DNA from: Sphingosinicella ginsenosidimutans
Lineage (GTDB): Bacteria > Pseudomonadota > Alphaproteobacteria > Sphingomonadales > Sphingomonadaceae
Assembly (NCBI RefSeq): GCF_007995055.1
Contig: NZ_VOQQ01000001.1
Location: 1,967,001-2,031,000, forward strand
DNA length: 64,000 nt
Direction: 5' to 3'
This document shows positions 8,340 through 18,835 of the stretch, piece after piece. The notes below the pieces were generated by a model. The model saw nothing but the letters and a program-made list of their open reading frames with translations. It ran no database searches and had not been told where the DNA came from. The position numbers and the translations under genes are program-made. Numbering within the stretch: the first letter of the stretch is position 1; each line of letters starts with the position of its first letter.

Positions 8340-8984
8340 TCAGGCCTGCGCCGGCTTCGCCTGGGGCATGGGTGCGAGCGCGTCGTCGATCTCCCGGGCG
8401 CGCAGGGCCGCCGGGCGGCTCATCAGGCGGCCGAAATAGGCCTCGAAGCCCGGCCGCTTCGGGATCGATCCGAACATCATGCCGAAGCCGATCTGCGAGC
8501 CGACATAGACATCGGCCGCGGTGAACGCCTCGCCGCAGACATATGGCCCCGGCGCGATCGCCCGCTCCAGCGCATCCATCGTCTCGTCGAAGCTGCCATA
8601 GCCGACAAAGGCCTTCTTCTCCGGCGGGAAGCTCACCTCCAGCGCCTTGTTGGTCACCGCCGCCTCGACCGGCCCGGCGGCGAAGAACAGCCAGCGGAAA
8701 TAGGGCGCGCGCGCCTTGTCGCCGAGCGGCGGCGCGAGCCCCTTTTCCGGAAAGGCATCGGCAAGATAGGCGCAGATCGCCGCGGCCTCGGTGACCACCG
8801 CGTCGCCATGCCGGATCGCCGGCACCTTCCCCATCGGGTTGATCGCGAGATAATCGGGCGCCTTCATCGTGCTCGCATAATCGAGCACGACGGTCTCGTA
8901 AGGCTCGCCCACCTCCTCGAGCATCCAGCGCACGATGCGCCCGCGCGACTGCGGGTTGGTGTAGAAGGTGAGATCGGCGGCCAT
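8340..8984 (-). CDS. Glutathione S-transferase family protein
   Basis: A 214-residue soluble protein with a thioredoxin-like N-terminal domain (MAADLTFYTNPQSRGRIVRWML, then MGKVPAIRHGDAVVTEAAAIC) and an all-helical C-terminal domain (AFTAADVYVGSQIGFGMMFG). The cis-Pro KVPAI and the Glu-Ala pair TEAAAI are the glutathione-binding signature. The start at 8984 begins directly at the fold; an in-frame codon at 9035 would add 17 Arg-rich residues. It ends three bases from the convergent Gfo/Idh gene. Substrate unknown. Confidence 0.9.
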   Translation of the reverse strand: MAADLTFYTNPQSRGRIVRWMLEEVGEPYETVVLDYASTMKAPDYLAINPMGKVPAIRHGDAVVTEAAAICAYLADAFPEKGLAPPLGDKARAPYFRWLFFAAGPVEAAVTNKALEVSFPPEKKAFVGYGSFDETMDALERAIAPGPYVCGEAFTAADVYVGSQIGFGMMFGSIPKRPGFEAYFGRLMSRPAALRAREIDDALAPMPQAKPAQA

Positions 8985-9074
8985 GGCGAGTCTCCCGGGC
9001 TTGGTTCCGGAGAGCCTATCGCGGCGAGGAGGCATCGGCCAGTCGACTCGCTTCCCGTCGAAGGCCGGCGCGGC

Positions 9075-9107
9075 AAAAAAAGGGCCCTCCCGGTCGGGGA
9101 GGGCCCT
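9075..9107 (-). terminator. Intrinsic terminator of clpA
   Basis: Read on the minus strand, an 11-pair stem AGGGCCCTCCC (9107-9097) with GGGAGGGCCCT (9091-9081) is followed by six or seven T residues (9081-9075). It lies six bases after the clpA stop. Confidence 0.9.
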
Positions 9108-9113
9108 GGTTCG

Positions 9114-11450
<2,337 letters not shown>

Positions 11451-11578
11451 CTTCAACTCCTGTGGCCGCGCGATCCGTTCGCGGGCCGCTTGTCCCCAAT
11501 GTCGGGCCTCGCACGGCGTTCATCAAGCCGCCGCCCCGAAACATCTGGGGAAAACCCGGTTCGCGGCCGGGCCTTCGC

Positions 11579-11776
11579 TCATTTCCTGAATAGCTCGTCG
11601 GCGCTTGCGCGGAAGTTAACCGCGTTCGCGAGCTTCGCCTTCACCCGGGCGATCTCCGCCTCGAGCAATGCGATCCGCGCCTCAAGCTCGTGCACCGAGA
11701 GGGGATCGAGGTCCTGCTTGCCGAGCAGGACGAGCGGATCGTCCGGCCGGTCTGGGAAGAGCTCGTCGAGGTCCAT
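11579..11776 (-). CDS. DUF1192 domain-containing small protein
   Basis: A 65-residue protein that starts MDLDELFPDRPDDPLVLLG and contains LSVHELEARIALLEAEIARVKAK, a short coiled coil, ending FRASADELFRK. This is the complete, characteristic DUF1192 sequence of alphaproteobacteria. Its function is not established. It is transcribed divergently from the quinone oxidoreductase gene with 72 bases between them, an arrangement common in this group. Confidence 0.92.
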   Translation of the reverse strand: MDLDELFPDRPDDPLVLLGKQDLDPLSVHELEARIALLEAEIARVKAKLANAVNFRASADELFRK

Positions 11777-11848
11777 CCGCAGAGCGTTGACCCAAGTCGC
11801 CGCGCTGTCAATAAACCGCCCGCAAATTCATCACGAATCAGGGAAAAC

Positions 11849-12847
11849 ATGACCGCTGTGCCGGAGGAGATGACTGCGATCGATCCGGCCGTGGCGGGCG
11901 GGCCCGAGGTGCTGGCGCCGGTGCGCCGCGCGGTGCCGCGTCCCGGGCCTGGTGAGGTGCTGATCGCGGTCGCCGCGGCGGGGGTGAACCGGCCGGACGT
12001 GCTCCAGCGCAAGGGCGCCTATCCTCCGCCGCCAGGCGCGCCGTCCGTCCCTGGGCTGGAAGTGGCGGGGACGGTCGTCGCGGCGGGCGAGGGCGCGGCG
12101 TTCGGCCCCGGCGATCGGGTCTGCGCCCTCGTCGCGGGCGGCGGCTATGCCGAATATGCGATCGCGCCCGCGGGCCAGTGCCTGCCGGTGCCGGATGCGC
12201 TGACGATGGTCGAGGCGGCGGCGATCCCGGAAACCCTCTTCACGGTGTGGTCGAACCTGTTCGAACGGGCCTATGCCCGCGACGGCGAGACGGCGCTCGT
12301 CCATGGCGGCACCAGCGGGATCGGGACGATGGCGATCGCGCTCGGCCGATTGTTCGACGTGAAGATCATCGTCACCTGCGGCACCGACGAGAAATGCGCG
12401 CGCGCCGAGGCGTTGGGGGCGGCGCACGCGATCAACTACAGGACGGCGGATTTCGTCGCGGAGACGAAGCGGCTGACGGACGGGCACGGAGTCGACATCG
12501 TGCTCGACATGGTCGGCGGCGATTATCTGCCGCGCAATATGGACTGCCTGGTCGAGGATGGCCGCCACGTCTCGATCGCGGTGCAGGGCGGCACGAAGGC
12601 CGAAATCAATATCGCCAGGCTGATGCAGCGCCGGCTGGTCCTCACCGGATCGACGCTGCGCCCGCGCTCCGTCACCTTCAAATCGCTGGTGGCGGAGGAA
12701 TTGCGCCGCGTCGTGTGGCCGTTCGTCGAGGCGGGGGAATTGAAGCCGGTGATCGATTCCGTTTTCCCCCTCGCCGACGCCGCCGAGGCGCATCGCCGCA
12801 TGGATGCGGGCGACCATGTCGGCAAGATCGTGCTGGAGGTGAGATGA
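11849..12847 (+). CDS. NAD(P)H-quinone oxidoreductase (PIG3/zeta-crystallin type)
   Basis: A 332-residue zinc-free medium-chain dehydrogenase. The GroES-like N-terminal domain contains AAAGVNRPDVLQRKGAYPPP, diagnostic for the PIG3 subgroup, and the nucleotide fold carries HGGTSGIGTMAIAL. No structural or catalytic zinc ligands are seen. ATG 11849 is the chosen start; ATG 11870 is also in frame with GGAGGAG immediately before it, but its spacing is too short. The stop overlaps the next start (ATGA at 12844-12847), so it is coupled to the GST gene. Confidence 0.92.
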   Translation: MTAVPEEMTAIDPAVAGGPEVLAPVRRAVPRPGPGEVLIAVAAAGVNRPDVLQRKGAYPPPPGAPSVPGLEVAGTVVAAGEGAAFGPGDRVCALVAGGGYAEYAIAPAGQCLPVPDALTMVEAAAIPETLFTVWSNLFERAYARDGETALVHGGTSGIGTMAIALGRLFDVKIIVTCGTDEKCARAEALGAAHAINYRTADFVAETKRLTDGHGVDIVLDMVGGDYLPRNMDCLVEDGRHVSIAVQGGTKAEINIARLMQRRLVLTGSTLRPRSVTFKSLVAEELRRVVWPFVEAGELKPVIDSVFPLADAAEAHRRMDAGDHVGKIVLEVR

Positions 12848-13461
12848 TGGAACGGCTTGTCCTCCACGAATATGCCGCGTCGGGAAATTGCTACAAGATC
12901 CGCCTGACCGCGGCCCTGCTCGGGCTGAAGATCGAGCGGCGCGAATATGACATCCTGAAGGGCGAGACGCGGACGCCGGAATTTCTCGCCAACGTCAATG
13001 CGAACGGGCGTATCCCGACGCTCCAGATCGGCGATCGCTTCCTCCCCGAAAGCAACGCCGCCTGCTTCTATCTCGCCGAAGGTTCAGCCCTGATCCCCGA
13101 CGACCGGTTCGACCGCGCGGACATGCTGCGCTGGATGTGCTTCGAGCAGTACAGCCACGAACCCTATGTCGCGACGATGCGATTCTGGGTCGCGTTCATC
13201 GCCGATCGGCTGAGCGAGGAGCAGAAGGCGCAAATCCCGATGCGCCGCGCGCAGGCGGAAGCGGCGCTGAAGGTGATGGACGGTCATCTGGCGGGCCGCC
13301 GGTTCTTCGTGGCCGACCGGCTGACGCTCGCCGACATCGCGCTCTACGCCTACACCCATGTGGCCGAAGAGGGCGATCTCACCCTCGCCCCTTATGCCAA
13401 TATCCGCGCCTGGCTGGATCGCGTGGCGGCGACGCCGGGCTATGTGGGGATAGGGGCGTAG
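12844..13461 (+). CDS. Glutathione S-transferase family protein
   Basis: A 205-residue GST with a thioredoxin-like half (YAASGNCYKIRLTAALLG, NGRIPTLQIGDRFLPESNAA) and an alpha-helical half (RRFFVADRLTLADIALYAYTH). The SGNCYK segment carries the N-terminal catalytic Ser/Cys position of beta/theta-like bacterial enzymes. It begins at ATG 12844, overlapping the stop of the quinone oxidoreductase gene by four bases; a second ATG follows immediately. Co-translation with a quinone reductase suggests a detoxification pair. Substrate unknown. Confidence 0.9.
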   Translation: MMERLVLHEYAASGNCYKIRLTAALLGLKIERREYDILKGETRTPEFLANVNANGRIPTLQIGDRFLPESNAACFYLAEGSALIPDDRFDRADMLRWMCFEQYSHEPYVATMRFWVAFIADRLSEEQKAQIPMRRAQAEAALKVMDGHLAGRRFFVADRLTLADIALYAYTHVAEEGDLTLAPYANIRAWLDRVAATPGYVGIGA

Positions 13462-13527
13462 AGGAGGCAACTGGATGACCCCGGATAAAGTCCGGTATGC
13501 GAAGGAGCGGTTTCCCCGGCCCTTGTC

Positions 13528-13583
13528 GTCATTCCCGCGAAAGCGTCAGAAAGAAGCTGGATTCCCGCTTTCGCGGGAATGAC
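13528..13583. repeat. REP-like palindromic element inside the ligase 3' end
   Basis: A perfect 17-bp inverted repeat, GTCATTCCCGCGAAAGC (13528-13544) with GCTTTCGCGGGAATGAC (13567-13583), encloses 22 bases. A smaller hairpin ATTCCCGC/GCGGGAAT nests in the right arm. The motif is a widespread dispersed palindrome of sphingomonads. It overlaps the last dozen codons and the stop of the minus-strand CoA ligase gene. Confidence 0.85.
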
Positions 13584-15183
13584 GGGAGAGGGCGTCGCCC
13601 GCGTCCCGCAGCGCGAACCTCTGGAGCTTGCCGGTCGCGGTCTTGGGGAGGGCGTCGAGAAAGACGATCTCGCGCGGATATTTGTAAGGGGCGATGGTCG
13701 CCTTGGCGTGGTCCTGCAGGAGGCGGACAAGGTCCGGTCCGGGCGCGTAGGCGGGGGCGAGGACGATGAAGGCCTTCACCTTCTGTCCGCGCTCCGGGCA
13801 GGGCGCGCCGATCACCGCGCATTCCTGCACCGCCGGATGCGACAGGAGGGCGTTTTCCACCTCCGGCGCGGCGATATTGTAGCCCGAGGAGACGATCATG
13901 TCGTCCGAGCGGGCGAGATACCAGAAATAGCCCTCCTCGTCGGCGCGATAGGTGTCGCCGGTGACGTTCCAGCCATCGACGACATAGTTCGACTGGCGCG
14001 GATCATCGAGGTAGCGGCAGCCGGTCGGCCCCTTGATCGCGAGCCGCCCGGTGCCGGTCTGGAGCGGCCGGTTCGCCGCGTCGAGCACGCGCGCGACATA
14101 GCCGGGTACCGCCTTGCCGGTCGCGCCGGGGCGGATGTCGTCGCCGGAGGCGGAGATGAAGATGTGCATCATCTCGGTACCGCCGATGCCGTCGACGACG
14201 CGAAGGTCCGTCGCATCGCGCCACGCCTCCCAGGTGGCGGCGGGCAGATGCTCGCCGGCCGAGACGCAGGTGCGAAGGCTCGAAATATCCGCATCCGCGA
14301 GCAGCGGGAGCATCGCCCTGTAGGCGGTCGGGGCGGTGGCGAGCATCGTCACCCGATGCCGCGCGATCGTGTCGAGCAGCGGGCCTGGACCCGGCGTCTC
14401 GGTCGTCACGGCCGTCCCGCCGAAGCGCCAGGGGAAGACGAGCTGCATCCCGAGGCCGAAAGTGAAGGCGATCGGCGCGGTCGAGAGCCAGCGATCGCCG
14501 GGATTGGGCTTCAGGATGTGGCGCGCGAAGCTGTCGGCGCTGGCGAGGATGTCACGGTGATAGTGGATGCAGCCCTTGGGGTTGCCGGTCGTGCCCGAGG
14601 TGAAGGCGATGAGGGCGGGATCGTCGCGATGGGTGGCACAAGCGGTGAAGCCCGGCGCGATCCCTTTCAGCCGCTGCTCCAGCGCGCCGGTGCCGGCATC
14701 GCCGTCATAGGTCAGGAGCGAACCGCTGCGGCCGGCGGCCTCGAAATCCTCCAGGAAGCGCGAATCGACGATCGCATGATCGATCAGCGCGCGCTCGAGG
14801 ATCGTCGCGATCTCGCCGGGGCGGAGCAGGGGCATGGTCGCCACGACCACGCCGCCCGCCTTGAGCACGCCGAGCCAGCAGGCGAACAGCATCATATTGT
14901 TGGGCCCGCGCAGGAAGACGCGGTTGCCGGGCACCAGCCCTTCCTCCTCGACCAGAAGGCGCGCGATGCGATCCGAAAGGTCCGCCATCTCGCCATAGGT
15001 CCAGCGGCCGGCATCGTTGAGGACCGCGAGCGCATGGGTGGGCTGCCGGTCAATCAGCTCGACCGCCGCGTTGAGGCGCTCCGGATAGCGAAGCTCCGGC
15101 AGGGTGAAGAGGAATTCCGGCTGCTGGTCCGGCGGCGGCAGGCGATCGCGCACGAAGGTATCGACATGCGCCGACCCAGTCAT
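13546..15183 (-). CDS. Aryl-CoA ligase, probable 2-aminobenzoate-CoA ligase
   Basis: An AMP-forming acyl-CoA synthetase of 545 residues in the benzoate-CoA ligase branch. The phosphate-binding motif is LIAFTSGTTGNPKGCIHYHRD; later motifs VVDGIGGTEMMHIFIS, YFWYLARSDDMIVSSGYNI and the catalytic PKTATGKLQRF loop are intact. It should activate anthranilate (or salicylate) to the CoA thioester that feeds the monooxygenase encoded first in this operon. The start at 15183 overlaps the RidA stop by four bases. The last ~12 residues (RHSRESGNPASF) come from a REP-like palindrome, so the natural C-terminus has been replaced; the catalytic core is unaffected. The substrate is inferred from neighbours. 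Confidence 0.88.
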   Translation of the reverse strand: MTGSAHVDTFVRDRLPPPDQQPEFLFTLPELRYPERLNAAVELIDRQPTHALAVLNDAGRWTYGEMADLSDRIARLLVEEEGLVPGNRVFLRGPNNMMLFACWLGVLKAGGVVVATMPLLRPGEIATILERALIDHAIVDSRFLEDFEAAGRSGSLLTYDGDAGTGALEQRLKGIAPGFTACATHRDDPALIAFTSGTTGNPKGCIHYHRDILASADSFARHILKPNPGDRWLSTAPIAFTFGLGMQLVFPWRFGGTAVTTETPGPGPLLDTIARHRVTMLATAPTAYRAMLPLLADADISSLRTCVSAGEHLPAATWEAWRDATDLRVVDGIGGTEMMHIFISASGDDIRPGATGKAVPGYVARVLDAANRPLQTGTGRLAIKGPTGCRYLDDPRQSNYVVDGWNVTGDTYRADEEGYFWYLARSDDMIVSSGYNIAAPEVENALLSHPAVQECAVIGAPCPERGQKVKAFIVLAPAYAPGPDLVRLLQDHAKATIAPYKYPREIVFLDALPKTATGKLQRFALRDAGDALSRHSRESGNPASF

Positions 15184-15572
15184 TCGGGCACCACCGCCAT
15201 CGTTTCGACCTCGACCAATGCCGCCGGCTCGACCAGCCCGGCGACGCCGACCACCGCCATCGCCGGGAAGTGGCGGCCGATCAATTCGCGCCACGCGGCC
15301 CCGATCTCCGCCAGGCCGGCGCGATAGGCGTCGAGATCGGTCACGTAGCACGTCATCCGCACGATATGTTCGGGGCCGGCTCCGTCCTCGCCAAGGATCG
15401 CGAGCGTGTTGACGATCACTTGCCGGAACTGTCCGGCAAGATCGGTCGCGACGAACCGCTCGCGCTCGTCCCAGCCGACGACGCCGGCCGTGACGATCAG
15501 GCGGCCGCGCGCCGAAATGCCGTTGGCATAGCCTTTCGGGCGCGGCCAGCCGGGGGGAAGCAGGGCCTTCAC
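15180..15572 (-). CDS. RidA family enamine/imine deaminase
   Basis: A 130-residue RidA/YjgF protein: [46 protein letters not shown] and the final [10 protein letters not shown] strand match the family. R107-type conservation cannot be checked by alignment here, but the segment [20 protein letters not shown] is typical. RidA proteins hydrolyse enamine or imine intermediates. In an anthraniloyl-CoA pathway, reduction of the ring leaves a 2-amino-cyclohexene (enamine) CoA ester, which gives this gene an obvious job. GTG 15572 is the start, with GGAGG six bases upstream, overlapping the previous stop. Confidence 0.88.
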   Translation of the reverse strand: MKALLPPGWPRPKGYANGISARGRLIVTAGVVGWDERERFVATDLAGQFRQVIVNTLAILGEDGAGPEHIVRMTCYVTDLDAYRAGLAEIGAAWRELIGRHFPAMAVVGVAGLVEPAALVEVETMAVVPE

Positions 15573-16726
15573 CGGGCCGCCTCCGCCAGATGATGGCGCG
15601 CGATCACCACCTTCTGCACTTCCGATGCGCCCTCGTAGATCCGAAGCGCCCGGATCTCGCGATAGAGGCGCTCGACGATGCAGCCTTTGGTCACGCCGAG
15701 GCCGCCGAACAGCTGGACCGCCTTGTCGATCACCTGCTGGGCGCTGTCGGTCGCGAAGAGTTTCGCCATCGCCGCCTCGCGCGTGTTGCGCCGATCCTGG
15801 ACATCGCGGATCCAGGCGGCGCGATAGACGAGGAGCGCGGCGGCATCCACGTCGAGCGCCATTTCGGCGAGCATCGACTGGACCACCGCATTGTCGGCAA
15901 GCGCGGCGCCGCGAAGCCTTCGATCCCGGACCCGCGCGGTGGCCTCGTCGAGCGCGCGGCGGGCGAAGCCGAGCGCGGCGGCGCCGACGGTGGTGCGGAA
16001 GAAATCGAGCGTCGCCATCGCCTGCGCGAATCCGCGCCCGCGCTCGCCGATCAGCGACGCGTGACTGGTGAAGGTGTCGATCCTCAGCGTTGCCAGCGGG
16101 TGCGGCGCGATGACCTCGATCCGTTCGCTGGCGTCGATGCGCGCGCCCGGCACGACGACGGCGGATATGCCTCCGGAGCCGCTCGTCCCCTCCTCGCGCG
16201 CGAAAACCACATAGAAATCCGCGATCCCGCCGTTCGAGATGAAGGTCTTGGTCCCCCTGACGTTCAGGCCCTCGCGGTCCGGCCAGAAGGTGGTTTCGAG
16301 CGCGGCGACGTCCGATCCGGCATCGGGTTCGCTGAGCGCGAAGGCGGCGATCTCGCGCCCCGCGGCGACCGAGGGGAGGTAGAAGCTCTTCTGCTCCTCG
16401 TTGCCGAACAGGCTGATCGTCCCCGATCCGAGGCCCTGCATGGCGAAGACGAAATCGGCGAGCCCGTCATGCCGCGCCAGCGTCTCGCGGACGATCGCCA
16501 GCGAGCGCACGTCGAGCCGCTCGTGGATGCCGCCATAAGCCGCCGGCACGCAATAGCGAAGCCACCCGGCCTCGCCGAGTTGGCGCACCAGCGCACGACA
16601 GGCGTCGTCCACGTCCGCGCCATGCTCGCCGGTCAGGTTCGCGGCGCACCAGGCGTCGAGCTCTTCGGCGAGACGGCGATGGTGATCGTCGAAGAAGGGC
16701 CATTCGAGGAAGGAACGGTCCGCCAT
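15569..16726 (-). CDS. Acyl-CoA dehydrogenase family protein
   Basis: A 385-residue flavoprotein. The FAD/substrate-binding motifs [18 protein letters not shown] and [16 protein letters not shown] and the C-terminal [34 protein letters not shown] with the catalytic Glu in YEGAS are all present. It would introduce a double bond into an alicyclic CoA ester after ring reduction. The start at ATG 16726 shares one base with the stop of the upstream enoyl-CoA hydratase gene (TGATG), so translation is coupled. Confidence 0.93.
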   Translation of the reverse strand: MADRSFLEWPFFDDHHRRLAEELDAWCAANLTGEHGADVDDACRALVRQLGEAGWLRYCVPAAYGGIHERLDVRSLAIVRETLARHDGLADFVFAMQGLGSGTISLFGNEEQKSFYLPSVAAGREIAAFALSEPDAGSDVAALETTFWPDREGLNVRGTKTFISNGGIADFYVVFAREEGTSGSGGISAVVVPGARIDASERIEVIAPHPLATLRIDTFTSHASLIGERGRGFAQAMATLDFFRTTVGAAALGFARRALDEATARVRDRRLRGAALADNAVVQSMLAEMALDVDAAALLVYRAAWIRDVQDRRNTREAAMAKLFATDSAQQVIDKAVQLFGGLGVTKGCIVERLYREIRALRIYEGASEVQKVVIARHHLAEAAR

Positions 16727-17529
16727 CAATCGCCCTCGAACTCCGGCGTCCGTTTCGCAGCGAAGGCCTCGAAGGCGCGGCGGAAGTCGTTGGTGGCCAT
16801 GCAGATCGCCTGGGCCTGCGCCTCCATCTCGATCGCGGTTTCGAGGCTTACCGCCCATTCGGTGCCCAGCTGCGCCTTGGTAATGCCGTGGGCGAAGGTC
16901 GGGCCGTCGGCGAGGGTGCGGGCCAGCGCGCGGGCCTCGGCGAGGGGATCGTCGGCGAGCCTGTTGTGGAAGCCCCAGCGCTCGCCCTCCTCGGCGGTCA
17001 TCACACGGCCGGTGAACAGCAGCTCGGACGCGCGGCCCTGGCCGATGATGCGGGGAAGGATCGCACAGGCGCCCATGTCGCATCCGGCAAGGCCGACGCG
17101 GGTGAAGAGGAAGGCGGTCTTCGTATCCGGCGCGGCGATCCTGATGTCCGAGGCCATGGCAAGGATCGCGCCCGCGCCGACGCAGACGCCCTGAAGCGCG
17201 GCGACGATCGGCTGCGGGCAGGCGCGCATCGCCTTCACCAGATCGCCGGTCATCCGCGTGAATTCGAGCAGGCCGGGCATTTCCCGCTCCGTCAGCGGGC
17301 CGATGATCTCGTGGACGTCGCCGCCGGAGCTGAAATTGCCGCCGGCGCCCGCGACGACCACCGCCTTCACCTCCTTCGCATAGACCAGCGCGCGGAACGC
17401 ATCGCGAAGCTCGGCATAGGAATCGAAGGTGAGCGGGTTCTTCCGTTCGGGCCGGTTCAGCGTCACCGTCGCGACGCCGGCCTCGAAGCGCCAGCCGAAA
17501 TGGGCCGGCCGGAAACCGGCCGGGTTCAT
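16726..17529 (-). CDS. Enoyl-CoA hydratase family protein
   Basis: A 267-residue crotonase. The oxyanion-hole segments [10 protein letters not shown] and [17 protein letters not shown] are recognisable, as is the [15 protein letters not shown] start of the fold. One expected glutamate region reads [22 protein letters not shown], with Cys-Asp where many hydratases carry a Glu, so the reaction may be hydration or ring hydrolysis rather than classical hydration. Start ATG 17529 overlaps the MarR stop by four bases. In the Azoarcus anthranilate cluster a comparable hydratase follows the monooxygenase. Confidence 0.9.
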   Translation of the reverse strand: MNPAGFRPAHFGWRFEAGVATVTLNRPERKNPLTFDSYAELRDAFRALVYAKEVKAVVVAGAGGNFSSGGDVHEIIGPLTEREMPGLLEFTRMTGDLVKAMRACPQPIVAALQGVCVGAGAILAMASDIRIAAPDTKTAFLFTRVGLAGCDMGACAILPRIIGQGRASELLFTGRVMTAEEGERWGFHNRLADDPLAEARALARTLADGPTFAHGITKAQLGTEWAVSLETAIEMEAQAQAICMATNDFRRAFEAFAAKRTPEFEGD

Positions 17530-18020
17530 TTCGCCCTCCGCTGCGAGGCGCGCGCGATCGTCATCTTCATCGTCCCCAAGGCGACATAGAGCCGCTCGCG
17601 CTGGGTGAAGTCCAGCCCCGACAGCATCTGATCGATCCACTCGCTATGCGCGCGGGCGAGCTTGCGGAACTGCTCGCGCCCCGCCTCGGTCAGCGTCACG
17701 ATGGAGGAGCGGCGATCGCCGGGCGGGTGGCGCATCTCGATCAGCCCGTCGCGAACGAGGGTCTTCGCCAGATGGGTGACGTTGCCGTTCGAGACCAGCA
17801 GCGCCCCGGCGAGCGCGCCCATCGTCATGCCCTCGGGATTGCGATCGAGCGCCGCGAGCACATCGAAGCGGGGCAGGGTCATGCCGCGCTCGGCGAAACG
17901 GCGCTGCAATTCCTTCTCGATCGCCTGGGTGACGGAGAGAAGCCGCAGCCAGACCCGAACGCTCGATTTGTCGCCAAGCTTGCCCTCGTGCTTCTCCGGG
18001 ATGGGCACCACATGCTTCAC
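17526..18020 (-). CDS. MarR family transcriptional regulator of the aryl-CoA operon
   Basis: A 164-residue winged-helix protein: [42 protein letters not shown] (helix-turn-helix) and the wing [19 protein letters not shown]. It is the third gene of the operon, starting with GTG 18020 that overlaps the SDR stop. Autogenous control of the operon promoter at about 21.15 kb, with a CoA thioester as inducer, is the likely arrangement by comparison with other aromatic-CoA MarR repressors. That is inference. Confidence 0.9.
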   Translation of the reverse strand: MKHVVPIPEKHEGKLGDKSSVRVWLRLLSVTQAIEKELQRRFAERGMTLPRFDVLAALDRNPEGMTMGALAGALLVSNGNVTHLAKTLVRDGLIEMRHPPGDRRSSIVTLTEAGREQFRKLARAHSEWIDQMLSGLDFTQRERLYVALGTMKMTIARASQRRAK

Positions 18021-18835
18021 ATGACTTCTCCCCCGGCAACGGCAAGCGCCTGTCCGGTGATCGATTGGCTGCCGGGAAGGCAGAGGAAGAGCGCCGCATC
18101 CGCCACTTGCTGCGGCGTGACGAGGCGGCCCTGCGGATTGAAGCTCGCGAAGCGGGCGCGGACGGTCTCCTCATCTCGTCCGGTCTTCGCGCCGATCGCG
18201 GCGACGGCGTCGGCGATGATATCGGTGTCGGTGAAGCCGGGGCAGACGGCATTGGCGGTGGCGTTGGTCTCGGCAAGCTCGAGCGCGAGCGCGCGCATCA
18301 GGCCGACGGCGCCATGCTTCGCCGCGACATAGGCCGCGCTATATTTGTAGCCCCGGAGCCCCGCGGTCGAGGCGATGGTGACGATGCGCCCCGCCGGCGC
18401 GGCGACGATGTCGTCAAAGGCCGCCTGGCAGCAATGGAAGAGCGCGTCGAGATTGACCGCCATCATCGCGCGCCACGAGTCCTCCGTCACGCGGGCGAAG
18501 GGGGCGTTTTCGACCGCGCCGGCATTGTTGATGAGGATCGTGATCGGCCCGTTCGCTGCGCGCGCGGCCGCGAAGGCGCGCTCGGCCTCTGCGCGGTCGG
18601 TGACGTCGGCCGCGCAAACCTCCACCCCCTCGTCCGCCCCGGGCCCTTCCACGCCGCCCGCCGCGTCGCTCTGGGCTTGGGACAAGCGGATGCTCTGGGC
18701 GACCTCCGCAAGCTTCTCCCGCCGCCGCCCGATCAGCGTCAACTTCGCGCCCTCGGCGGCGAGCGTGCGGGCAATGGCGGCACCGATGCCGGTGCCGCCG
18801 CCGGTCACCACCGCATGGGCGCCGGCGAGCCTCAT
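18017..18835 (-). CDS. SDR family NAD(P)-dependent dehydrogenase
   Basis: A 272-residue short-chain dehydrogenase. [12 protein letters not shown] is the cofactor loop, NNAG follows, and the catalytic set is S (IASTAGLRG), Y and K ([11 protein letters not shown]). It should act as a 3-hydroxyacyl-CoA-type dehydrogenase in lower ring degradation. A Gly/Ala/Glu-rich insert ([14 protein letters not shown], after the alpha-C region) is unusual compared with typical SDRs. Start ATG 18835 overlaps the monooxygenase stop by four bases. Confidence 0.9.
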   Translation of the reverse strand: MRLAGAHAVVTGGGTGIGAAIARTLAAEGAKLTLIGRRREKLAEVAQSIRLSQAQSDAAGGVEGPGADEGVEVCAADVTDRAEAERAFAAARAANGPITILINNAGAVENAPFARVTEDSWRAMMAVNLDALFHCCQAAFDDIVAAPAGRIVTIASTAGLRGYKYSAAYVAAKHGAVGLMRALALELAETNATANAVCPGFTDTDIIADAVAAIGAKTGRDEETVRARFASFNPQGRLVTPQQVADAALFLCLPGSQSITGQALAVAGGEVM

